Shown here: positions 8,224 through 15,258 of the stretch, in pieces
Layout: each line of letters opens with the position of its first letter
Position numbering within the stretch: the first letter of the stretch is position 1
Assembly: GCA_001430745.1 (NCBI GenBank)
Contig: KQ482021.1
Location: forward strand, 549,719-564,976
DNA: 15,258 nt
Direction: 5' to 3'
Source: Auxenochlorella pyrenoidosa
Lineage: Eukaryota > Chlorophyta > Trebouxiophyceae > Chlorellales > Chlorellaceae
Position numbers and translations under genes: made by a program
Notes under the pieces: model-generated
What the model was told of the DNA's origin: nothing
The model's database searches: none
What the model saw: only the letters and a program-made list of their open reading frames with translations

Positions 8224-8640
8224 CGTGATGCAAAGGCGCGCCCCTTTTGCTGCGGCGCTCCTGTCCGGAAGCGCTGCTCGCCTGCAGGGTGAAGTCAGCA
8301 GGCAAAACACTCAGATCGCATTACAGTGCTTGAATCGAGACTGTTCAAGCGACATAAGCGCGTGACGACGCCCCAGACCAGCAGGCTCCGCTTGTATGCT
8401 TTGTTGGAGCGGGCTCGCCTTTACGAACGATCGGATGAGGGAGCAGAAGAATTGGATGAGAAAAGAAACCGCAGCCGTGCAGGCTGGAAATCACCGCCCC
8501 GCTGCGGTGTGGGCAGCCTGCTGTGTCTCAGTCAGCAAGCACCTGTTGCTTGTTTGACACGCTGTCCAACCCCATGCCTGGGTATTATGAACACTTGCCA
8601 GGTAGTGTATCACCGGGCCAATTCAGGAATCCTGCATGGA
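8224..8640 (-). promoter_or_regulatory. 5'UTR exon and promoter region of ankyrin gene A
   Basis: Blocks shared with 10154-10560 include GAGCAGCRCT, CTGCAGGCGAGCAGC, ATGCGATCTGAGTG, CGATCGT and GCGGTGATTTCC (minus strand). No canonical TATA box is seen. The conserved ATGCGATCTGAGTG opens a uORF of 8 codons here (stop TGA). The transcription start is not identifiable by eye. Confidence 0.45.
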
Positions 8641-9104
8641 AGCCGCCGCGCAGCGGGGGTATGTGCGCTGCACGCGCCAGGCACTGCCCGCATAGCAGGA
8701 GGACATTTGTAAGGGGGCAACCAGTAGGTTGGGCGGCAGCAGCAAGCAGGGCACTGGTGCGTCCACCAGGGGGATGCTGTGGACAGCACTGCATGTTTTA
8801 GCCAACCACCATGACACATCAGCTTCCTTGTAAGCACTCATTCATTGTGTTGCCCGCCTCGGCTGGTCGATGGCACCTTCCACCCTTCCCTCGCTCCCGC
8901 TCGCACTGCTTAGCCCCCTGCACTCCCATCCACCCGGCCCCCTAGCCGAAAGAGATCGTTGATGAGCGGCTCTCTTTTGCGCGTAAGTTGTGCAAGCACT
9001 ACTTGCAGGCAGGCAGCAATGGCTGTAGGTGTTGAAGGGGAGGATGCAGGTCTGGGCTTGGCGCCCCAGGGCAGCAGGCACAAAGACTGGGAAAGGTTTT
9101 GTGA
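8641..9104. other. Spacer between the ankyrin duplication units
   Basis: About 460 bp without a supported gene. It is less GC-rich than the flanks and shows no clear match to the other unit. Plus-strand TGTAA occurs at 8708 and 8828, but no plus-strand gene precedes them. No minus-strand TGTAA serves the ankyrin gene B upstream. Confidence 0.5.
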
Positions 9105-9184
9105 GTGACACGATCCAGGAACAGGCGGCATGCAGGAAGGGGGCTACAGGGGGCAGGTGCCTTGGCAGCGCTGCCAGTTTGCAG

Positions 9185-10027
9185 CTAGGAGAGCATAAGG
9201 CCCAAGATGCGGGCGGTGAGCTCTTGGGGCAGGTGGGACCGCTGCGTGCGCTGCACGCGGGCCAGGCTCAGCGCAGCGCAGCGCAGGCGCTCGCGCTGCT
9301 CCGCCGGCAGGCGCTGCACCAGCAGGCCCGCCTCGGCATGCGAGCGCGCCAGCACGGCTGGCAGCAGGGGCGCCAGCGCGGGGCAGGGCGTCGGCACCAG
9401 TGCCCACTGGTCCACCGTGAGTGGGGCAGCGGCCACAACCTCTGCGTACCCTGGCAGCGCCAGGTCTGCGCTCTGCACATGCTGCAGAGCCTCCAGCTGC
9501 TCGTCGGTGGTTGTGCCCAGCATGAGCAGGGCGCAGATTGCCTCTTCCTGGCCTGTGACCTTCAGAATGTCCAGAGGCTTGTGGCCGTCGACATCTTTGC
9601 GCTGCGCTGCATCTGGCGCAGCCTCTGCCAGCAGGAGCAGCATTTCGAGGTCGCCCATACCCTCTGCCGCGCAGTGCAGCGGGAGGGAGCCCCAGTCGTT
9701 GGCGACGAGGGCGGCCGCTGGCGCTGCGGCCAGCAGCACACGCGCCACCGCAGCTTGTCCCTCGTGGGCCGCATCATGCAGGGGTAGATTGCCATCATGG
9801 GAGTCTGGTATCAGGGCTGAAGCCGGGGCCACATCCACCAGGATCTGCGCCACTTCCGCACTGCTGCTGTGCCAGGCAGCTATGTGCAGGGCGGTATATT
9901 CACCATCAGGTGCCAGCTCGAGCGCTGCAGCTGGGTGCTCTTCCAGGATGCGACGAACGGTCAATGCGTCGCCAGCATGCACTGCATCAATCAGCGCCTC
10001 AAACGGGCCCTCTGGCAGTGCGTCCAT
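9185..10027 (-). CDS. Ankyrin-repeat protein B
   Basis: A coding exon of 280 residues, paralogous to the 7248-8084 gene. Ankyrin units: YTALHIAAWHSSSAEVAQIL, DGNLPLHDAAHEGQAAVARV, WGSLPLHCAAEGMGDLEM and DGHKPLDILKVTGQEE. From EEAICALLMLG to the end it is almost the same as protein A, ending LPQELTARILGLMLS. The ATG at 10027 follows an acceptor (TTCTTTCCAG, AG at 10040-10039) by 11 nt, with a conserved GTGAGCTAGC donor at 10153. An upstream ATG at 10252 (conserved context ATGCGATCTGAGTG) opens a uORF that crosses the splice junction out of frame and overlaps the main start. No minus-strand TGTAA is found within ~540 nt of the stop, unlike gene A. Same unknown role as protein A. Confidence 0.85.
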   Translation of the reverse strand: MDALPEGPFEALIDAVHAGDALTVRRILEEHPAAALELAPDGEYTALHIAAWHSSSAEVAQILVDVAPASALIPDSHDGNLPLHDAAHEGQAAVARVLLAAAPAAALVANDWGSLPLHCAAEGMGDLEMLLLLAEAAPDAAQRKDVDGHKPLDILKVTGQEEAICALLMLGTTTDEQLEALQHVQSADLALPGYAEVVAAAPLTVDQWALVPTPCPALAPLLPAVLARSHAEAGLLVQRLPAEQRERLRCAALSLARVQRTQRSHLPQELTARILGLMLS

Positions 10028-10038
10028 GCCCGGAGAGC

Positions 10039-10153
10039 CTGGAAAGAAGCGGGGGCGACGTGTTGCATTTGTGAGATGGTAGCAGTAGTGGCAGAACGGC
10101 CACGGGGCGCTTCCTTTGCAAACCGCCCGGCCCTGCAAGCCGAGCTAGCTCAC
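10039..10153 (-). other. 5'UTR intron of ankyrin gene B
   Basis: The donor CATCACAA|GTGAGCTAGC (GT at 10153-10152) and acceptor TTCTTTCCAG (AG at 10040-10039) give a 115 nt intron. It keeps the CTCACAAATGCAAC block of its paralogue. Confidence 0.6.
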
Positions 10154-10560
10154 TTGTGATGCGAAGGCGCGTCCCTTTGCTGCGGCTCCCTGTCCGGGAG
10201 TGCTGCTCGCCTGCAGGGTGAAATCAGCAAGAAATAAGCACTCAGATCGCATCAGTGTGCTTAAATTGAGGCTGTTCACGCCACAGGAACTCCCGAGTGA
10301 CCAGCCCGAACCAGCAGTTGCCCCTCTCGCAGGCTTTGTAGGAGCGAGCCCACCTTCAGTAACGATCGGACGCAGGAGCGGATGGTTTGTGTGCGAGTGA
10401 TGACCGCAGCCGTGCATTCTGGAAATCACCGCTGCATGGACGGCTGCACGCTGTGTCTCGCTCAGCAAGCACTTGGTTACGCAAACATGCTTCCCCGACC
10501 CCTGCATGGGTGTTCATGAACACATTCCAGGTACATGCATCACTGGCCAAAACAGGAGGC
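10154..10560 (-). promoter_or_regulatory. 5'UTR exon and promoter region of ankyrin gene B
   Basis: Homologous to 8224-8640. The shared uORF start ATGCGATCTGAGTG is at 10252; here the uORF stays open to the splice site. There is no recognisable TATA box. Confidence 0.45.
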
Positions 10561-11265
10561 AAGCCTGCCTGCAGCCTTGTGACCTGGGACCAGTATGATG
10601 GATGCAGAGAACATGGCTGCAGCATGCCGCCTTCGTTGGCTTCATGCCACACATGCCAGCATTCAATGAAAGCAACCGCATGTGAAACAGCCTGTCTCTG
10701 CCCACGAGGGGAGGACCGCTTGCAGCGGTCTACGTGTGCTGCCCTGCGCATGCTGCGGGCCACAGCGCCGCCGCCATGGGGAAGAAGGCCAGCGCCCGGA
10801 TATGCAGATGCGTGTTCCTTTGCCCTACACGGCTTCTTCACTCGATCCTTGAGCCCAATTGCGCTGCAAACCTGTGCTCAGCCCTTTCCCCGCTGCCGGA
10901 CGGCTGTGCCGCGCCCCGTGGTGAACACTGCTGACCGTCGCCGGAGCACTCTGGGGATCCTCTCTGCGAGAGGCTGGCTGCAACGTAGGTGGGTGTCCGC
11001 CGCTTGGTGTTCTGGTGGCCACCCCCGCCGCCGCCGCTGTGTTTGCCCTGCCTTCACGTGGCAAGCTGTGTAGCTGTGCTGCCACTAGAAGGGCCACAAG
11101 AAGGGGTCAAGATGCAGCAACAAAGCTCAGGGCTGTGCGGGGCCCCAATTGCCCCTGCCGCTGCTGCTCAAGGCCGTGTGTGGCTGGGAACTGCGTACTG
11201 CTTCATCGAACGCTGATCACAAAGTGCATGCGCCATTGGGCTGCAGGGTCAAAGGCTGCAAGGGC
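10561..11265. other. Divergent intergenic region between ankyrin gene B and the SGNH hydrolase gene
   Basis: About 700 bp without a supported coding exon. It should hold the plus-strand promoter and 5'UTR of the hydrolase. A G-box-like CACGTGGC is at 11055-11062. No TATA box, RNA gene or repeat is recognised. Confidence 0.4.
11055..11062 (+). promoter_or_regulatory. G-box-like CACGTGGC upstream of the hydrolase gene
   Basis: CACGTGGC is a classic plant/algal bZIP/bHLH binding core, about 210 nt upstream of the chosen ATG. A single occurrence could be chance in GC-rich DNA. Confidence 0.25.
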
Positions 11266-14200
11266 ATGCAGCTGGCAGCGGCGCGCTGGGGGCGCAGGGC
11301 CGGGCCCGTATGCCACCAGCCAGGCGCCTGGCCATGCGCACGAGCTGGGCCGGCCCTTGCATGCCTCCTAATGCTGCTGGCGTGCGCCTGCGAGGCGGCA
11401 GCAGGAGCAGGGGACCTGCCGCGGCGAGGAGGTAGGGCTTGCGGCATTCTTGCTGGCCCTGCTTCCAAAGTGGGGGTCACTGGAGCCAGCGGGCACGCGT
11501 ATGCAACCCCAGGCGATCCCCCACCTGGCCTGCTGCCTTGCTGTGACACCCATTGTGAGCCTGTCCACCTCGTTGTGCAGAGAGGGGTCTGCGGCAGGTC
11601 GTTCCAGCCGAGCTGCAGGTGCGTCTTCCTTGCCGGCGGCCCACTGGCCCGTGGCAGGCTGCAGCAGCGGCGGTGTACAGGGCAACCGCCCGGGGTGGGG
11701 ACGTGTATTTGCCGCGGGCTGGGCTTCAGCCCGCACGGGCAGCACGGGCAGCATGGGGCTGCTCTGTGCAGCTCAATTCAGAGCAAAGCTGCCCGACTGC
11801 GCGCCCCAGCTCGCCCCTGGCCCTTACCCACACCCGCACCCACCAGCACCAGGCTGCGCCCCGCTCCCTCCCTCCCCGCAGGTGCCCTGGCCGCCGCTGC
11901 TGACGCCAGCTGAGGTGCAGCGGGGGGTGTACCACGGCAGCGGCGGCGCACTGCGCGCGCTGGCCGCCAAGCTGCGCGCCGGGCAGGGCGTGACGGTGGT
12001 CCTGCTGGGCGGGTCGGTGACCAACGCGGGGGAGCTCTCGCGGCAGGGGCTGAGCTACGCCGCGCGCTTCTTCAACTTTATCAACTCGACCTTTCCAAAC
12101 CCGTGAGCGGGCTGGGCAGGACCCGCTGGCGCAGGGTGCTTGGCGCCGACCGAGCAGGCTCGTCGCGCTGTGCGGCGCCGCGCCGTCGCTGCCCCAGGCC
12201 CCTCCCTGCAACGCCCCAGGCCTGGCGCCGTCCAGACGTGCCCCGTACTCCCTCGCAGCGCCCCCTGGTCCGCCCGTCTGCGGGGCCCGCCCCGGCAGTC
12301 CCTCCCCGGCGTCATCGCACGAGCCCAAACCGCTGCGCCCGCTGCGCCCGCCCCGCAGGGCCCACCGTTTCATCAACCACGGCATGCCCTCCTCCAACTC
12401 GGGCTGGTTTGCGCCCTGCGTCGACGTGCTGGTGCCCCCCGGGGCAGACCTGGGTGAGCTTGCATGCCCGCCTGGCTGGCTGGCTGGCTGAGCCTGTTGG
12501 GAAACTGGGTGACGAGAAGCTGCCGGGCACCAATCTGGGTGAGCCTGAATGCACCCTGGCTGGCTGAGCCTGCGGAGAAGAGGCTGGGTGCCTTCTGGGC
12601 GGTGGAGCAGGCAGAGGGCGTGCTGGCACCCGGCATGGAGAGGCTGAGTTCCTGCTGGGCAGGAAAAACAGGCTGAGCGCACACCTAGCTGCGTGCCCCC
12701 CCCCCCTCCCACCCTACCCTGCAGTTGTGGTGGAGTTTGCGGTGAACGACAACCAGCAGGCGCCCATCACCTCGCCGCGACGCCACTTTTACGAGCAGCT
12801 CCTCCGCCGCCTGCTGGGCCGCCCCGCCGCCCCGGCGCTGCTGCTGCTGCACCACTACTCGTGGTTCCTGGCCACGGGGGACGGCCTGGACGCCGGCCTG
12901 TTCTACAACAACCCCGAGTCCTCCTTCCACTGGCTGGCACAGGCAAGCAGCATGTTGCTCGCTCGTGCTGCCTGCAGCGGGGCGAGCCGCCCCGTGAACA
13001 GCCCCTGCCTGCGTGCTTGTTTGGGCTGGAAGTCTGTCTAATCGCAACGGAAGTGCGACACAGACCCCGCTGCAAGCAGCATGCTGCAGCATGCAACCGG
13101 CCCCGCTGAAGGCAGCACGGGCTAGCGAGCGGCCGAGTTGCAGGGGACAGGGCCGCTTGGGTGGGACGCTGGCAGGGGGCGCTGGTGGGTCCCCAAGGCT
13201 GCGCCGGCTCCTCCGTGGGAGCCCGGCCCGCTCTATTTGCCCCCCCTCCCCTCTCCCCCCCACCCCCCCACACCCCCTTCTTCGCCCCTGCGCAGTACTA
13301 TGACCTGCCGTCTGTGTCCCTGCGGGCGGCGGCCTGGCACCTGATGCAGCTGGGCATCGAGGGGTTCAAGGCAAGGGGCTGTTGGGGAGCTGGGCAGCGG
13401 CCTGGGGCCGCCAGTTGGCAGGCGGCAGCGCACGGCTGCCAGCCCGCGCTGCTTGCCCGGGGCGCCGGCGTCCGCTGGCACTTCTGCGCCGTGCGCTGCG
13501 CACCCCGCCTCCCTGTAAGGGGCGCGGAGCCAGCAGCTGCAGCCAGAGGCCAGGCGTGTCCTGGCACCGCACCCGGGCAGCCAACCGAACCGATGCGCGC
13601 GATGCGCGCCACCCTGCCTGCCCTGCAGGTGGAGCAAGTGTTGCCACCTCGCCCTGCCACCTTGCCCTGCCACCTGCCCTGTCACCCTGCCCTGCCACCC
13701 TGCCTGCCTGCAGGTGGACCAAGTGCTGCGGCCCGGCAGCCAACCAACCTGTGTGTGTCAATTACTGTAGGACTTTACATCTTAGATTGATCAATTGATC
13801 ATGGCGCCACCGTGCCTGCCTGCAGGTGGACCAAAGGCTGCGGCCCGGCAGCCAACCAACCTGCGTGTGTCATTCACTGTAGGACTTAAAATTTAAGATT
13901 GACCAATTGATCATTGCGCCACCGTGCCTGCCTGCAGGTGGACCAAGTGCTGCGGCCCGGCATCTCATACGCCGGCAGGCCGCTGCCGCAGGCGGACCCC
14001 TCCCAGAGCAGCCAGTACATTTACGAGGACTTGTGAGCAGGAGGGGACACGCTGTGCTGTGCTGTGCTGCGCCGTGCTGTGCTGCGCTTTACCGTGTTGC
14101 TGTGTTGCGCTGCGCTGTGCTGGGCCATCACAAGAGCCCCATGCTCAGCGCGGGCGAGCGCTGCTGTGCTCGCTCCCTCTGCCCCGCCCTCGAAGGCGTG

Positions 14201-15237
14201 GGGCCCTCCGCCACTGCCCCGTGTCCGCAAGCCTAAAGCCAGCGCTGCCTGCGCTCTGCCTGCCATGCCGCATCCTCCGTGCACAGCCGCCCTGATGACC
14301 CAACCTAACCCCCACCCCCCCCACCCCACCCCACCCCACCCCACCACCCCACCCCACCCCGCCCTCATGCCTGCCCTCATGCCTGCCCTTGTGCCCGCCC
14401 TGCCTGCGCCCTTGCAGCGTGCACCCCGGGCCCACCGGCCACCAGCTGCTGGCGGAGCTGCTCTGCGCGCCCCTCATCCGGGCTGTGTGGGAGACAGACC
14501 TTGGGCTGGTGCTGGAGGAGCGGCGCGACCCGCGCCTGCGCGGCCTGCCCCCGCCCATGATCCCAAACGAGCATGACCAGCAGGCGCCCCCCTTCTGCGC
14601 CATCGGGGTGCGTGCCTGCCGGGCGCCGCGCCCTCGACCCCCTGCGCAAGGGTCGCGTGCTCGGGGCGGCGATGCAGCGTGCCCATCACGCCGGCAGCCT
14701 GCCAGGCCGGCATCGCCTGTGGGCCTCTCCGCACGCTTGGCGGGCATGCGTCCCGTGCCCCGCGCCGCGCTCCTGGCGCGTTAGTCCAGCCTCGCAACCC
14801 ACATGCACCCCACCCCCCGGGCCCATCTCAAACAACCCCCCCAACCCCCGCCCCCGCCACCCTCCCCAGTCACCCAACCCCACACACCCTCGTTCCTCCT
14901 TGCGCCCTCGCAGGACGACTTCCAATGGGCGGTCGTGGACTCCCAGGGCTTCAACCTCACCTCCGAAAGGCCGCGAGGCAACCCCTACGACCCCGCCCTG
15001 TCCGGCTGGGTGGCCACGCAGCCAGGCGCGCCGCCGCCGGGCCCCGCCGCCGCCCCTGCCTCTCCATGTTGCCCCGCCCTGGCCCTGCGACAGGCCCGGC
15101 CCCGGCCCTGCTCTGGTGCCTGTGCCGCCTGCTCTGGGTGCTGGCCCCGCTCTTGCCCTGCGCTGGCCCTGGCCCGGGTGCTGCTCCTGTTCCGACTCCA
15201 CCTGACTCCTGCCCACCTTGCCGGCCCTGCCTGCTGA
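11266..15237 (+). CDS. SGNH/GDSL-type hydrolase, secreted or membrane-anchored (3' end uncertain)
   Basis: Proposed exons: 11266-11431, 11581-11618, 11882-12102, 12359-12453, 12725-12942, 13296-13370, 13938-14032, 14418-14607 and 14914-15025 or on to TGA at 15237. All phases close. The N-terminus holds a hydrophobic run (PALACLLMLLACACEAAAGA, about 26-45) that fits a signal peptide or anchor; a start at 11371 is the alternative. SGNH blocks: VVLLGGSVTNAG with Ser113 (GGS in place of GDS), NHGMPSSNSGW with Gly150, VVVEFAVND with Asn181, and EDFVHPGPTGH with Asp302/His305 (the DxxH block, split by intron 7). These are the expected catalytic and oxyanion residues of an ester- or acetyl-hydrolase; the substrate is unknown, perhaps a cell-wall polysaccharide or lipid. 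Exon 9 (DDFQWAVVDSQGFNL, GWVATQPG) looks real to about 15025; beyond that the frame turns Ala/Pro/Cys-rich, so an intron and further exons outside the window are likely. Donors at 12943 and 13371 are GC. Confidence 0.85.
12454..12600 (+). repeat. Repeated donor segment after exon 4 of the hydrolase gene
   Basis: The true donor CTGG|GTGAGCTTGCATGC (GT at 12454) is copied 85 bp downstream as CTGG|GTGAGCCTGAATGC (GT at 12539), both followed by a CTGGCTGGCTGAGCCTG run. Less perfect ACTGGGTGACG and GCTGGGTGCC copies lie at about 12516 and 12589. Use of the second donor reads through TGA. Confidence 0.75.
13015..13067 (+). repeat. Dispersed hairpin element, copy 2
   Basis: It matches 2371-2428 in the same orientation. 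Stems: GTCTGT(13032-13037)/ACAGAC(13060-13065) and TCGCA(13042-13046)/TGCGA(13054-13058), loop ACGGAAG. It lies in a GC-donor intron of the hydrolase gene, sense to the transcript. Stem bases differ between copies but stay paired. Confidence 0.75.
13233..13295 (+). repeat. C/T-run before an acceptor
   Basis: Dense C-runs (CCCCCCTCCCCTCTCCCCCC and on) end in CCCCTGCGCAG at 13285-13295, the acceptor for exon 6 of the hydrolase gene. Confidence 0.6.
13617..13964 (+). repeat. Four-copy acceptor array with a 112 bp period
   Basis: CTGCAG|GTGGASCAA occurs with first exon base at 13629, 13714, 13826 and 13938; the last is the real exon 7. The 13714 and 13826 units are each exactly 112 bp and differ at about 11 positions. 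Both code VDQ(V/R)LRPGSQPT and reach TAG at the same codon. Each carries an AT-rich insert with ATTGAYCAATTGATCAT, unlike the GC-rich surroundings. The 13629 unit is shorter and more diverged. Confidence 0.9.
13788..13801. repeat. Perfect 14 bp palindrome TGATCAATTGATCA
   Basis: A self-complementary 14-mer inside the AT-rich part of the first 112 bp unit. In the second unit (13900-13913) one base is changed (TGACCAATTGATCA). It could be a protein site or a relic of an inserted element. Confidence 0.6.
14051..14122 (+). repeat. Degenerate GCTGT microsatellite
   Basis: Repeated GCTGT/GCTGC pentamers start 19 nt after the donor at 14033 in intron 7 of the hydrolase gene. No coding role. Confidence 0.75.
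14307..14398 (+). repeat. CCCCA/CCACC tract and 12-mer repeats in intron 7
   Basis: (CCCCA)n from 14307 to 14361, then GCCCTCATGCCT repeated about three times, supplying the pyrimidine tract for the 14418 acceptor. Telomere-like runs of this kind are common in algal introns; this one is irregular. Confidence 0.65.
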
Positions 15238-15258
15238 GCCCTCCTTCCCTGCCTCACG

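Larger units (their letters stand above)
7165..8640 (-). repeat. Tandem duplication unit A (ankyrin gene with promoter)
   Basis: This unit aligns in order and orientation with 9105-10560. The match covers about 80 bp of 3' flank (RGGCRYGCAGGAAGGGGGCT), the coding region, the 5'UTR intron (donor context GTGAGCTAGC) and roughly 400 bp upstream, including CACTCAGATCGCAT, ACGATCGGA, GGAAATCACCGC and ATGAACAC. Conservation is uneven: nearly identical at the 3' coding end, patchy elsewhere. Confidence 0.85.
9105..10560 (-). repeat. Tandem duplication unit B (ankyrin gene with promoter)
   Basis: Partner of 7165-8640; see that entry for the shared blocks. Similarity stops near 9105, before the position equivalent to the TGTAA of unit A, and fades near 10560 (GAACACATTCCAGGTA versus GAACACTTGCCAGGTA). 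Confidence 0.85.

Noticed and set aside
10387..11073. 228-codon plus-strand frame upstream of the hydrolase gene
   Set aside because: It overlaps the promoter block shared by the ankyrin duplication and has no recognisable protein pattern or conserved equivalent in unit A.
13617..13964. CRISPR-like direct repeats
   Set aside because: The repeats are long, without unique spacers, sit in a eukaryotic intron and end in a real exon; they are a tandem duplication.
14307..14361. Telomeric repeat tract
   Set aside because: CCCCA-rich but irregular, short and intronic; it does not match the CCCTAAA-type plant/algal telomere unit.
15026..15237. C-terminal tail of the hydrolase reading to TGA at 15235-15237
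   Set aside because: Kept only as a possibility: it is Ala/Pro/Cys/Leu-rich, repetitive and looks intronic, with a possible GC donor at 15026; the true end probably lies outside the window.
1..15258. Mobile element or transfer RNA genes
   Set aside because: No transposase or reverse transcriptase motifs, long terminal repeats or cloverleaf candidates were seen in any frame; the only candidate is the short hairpin element listed as a repeat.

Overview
The window looks like nuclear DNA of a green alga, most likely a trebouxiophyte of the Chlorella/Micractinium kind. It is very GC-rich. Every gene except the two ankyrin coding regions is split by many short GT-AG (and some GC-AG) introns, introns carry long C- or G-runs and GT/CA tracts, and TGTAA (the chlorophyte polyadenylation signal) lies where gene ends are expected. 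No bacterial features (operons, Shine-Dalgarno sites) are present. Exon models were built by hand from protein-like blocks, splice consensus and phase bookkeeping; every junction given keeps the reading frame, but none is supported by transcripts.

Layout. (1) 1-1749, + strand: 3' end of a berberine-bridge-enzyme-like FAD oxidoreductase. (2) 2162-6896, - strand, convergent with (1): an 11-12 exon gene for a SirB1/FBXO21-type transglutaminase-like-fold protein (PF13369-like core plus TPR-like tail), probably plastid-targeted. Genes 1 and 2 end on two TGTAA signals in opposite orientation, 1 bp apart. (3, 4) 7248-8084 and 9185-10027, - strand: two tandemly duplicated ankyrin-repeat genes with the same 5'UTR intron and promoter block; the ankyrin parts have diverged while the C-terminal ~120 residues are nearly identical. 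(5) 11266-15237, + strand, divergent from (4): a secreted or membrane-anchored SGNH/GDSL-type hydrolase with nine visible exons; its 3' end is uncertain.

The genes are not obviously one pathway. The most striking feature is structural. At eight exon-intron junctions, in all three multi-exon genes, a 45-112 bp piece spanning the splice site has been tandemly copied into the adjacent intron, leaving decoy donors or acceptors with a fragment of exon. Seven of the eight lead to an in-frame stop if used (poison-exon-like); one would add exactly 15 codons. Other notable items are four GC-AG introns with CAG|GCAAGC-like donors, a dispersed hairpin element in introns of two genes, the bidirectional polyadenylation signal, and apparent gene conversion between the ankyrin paralogues.
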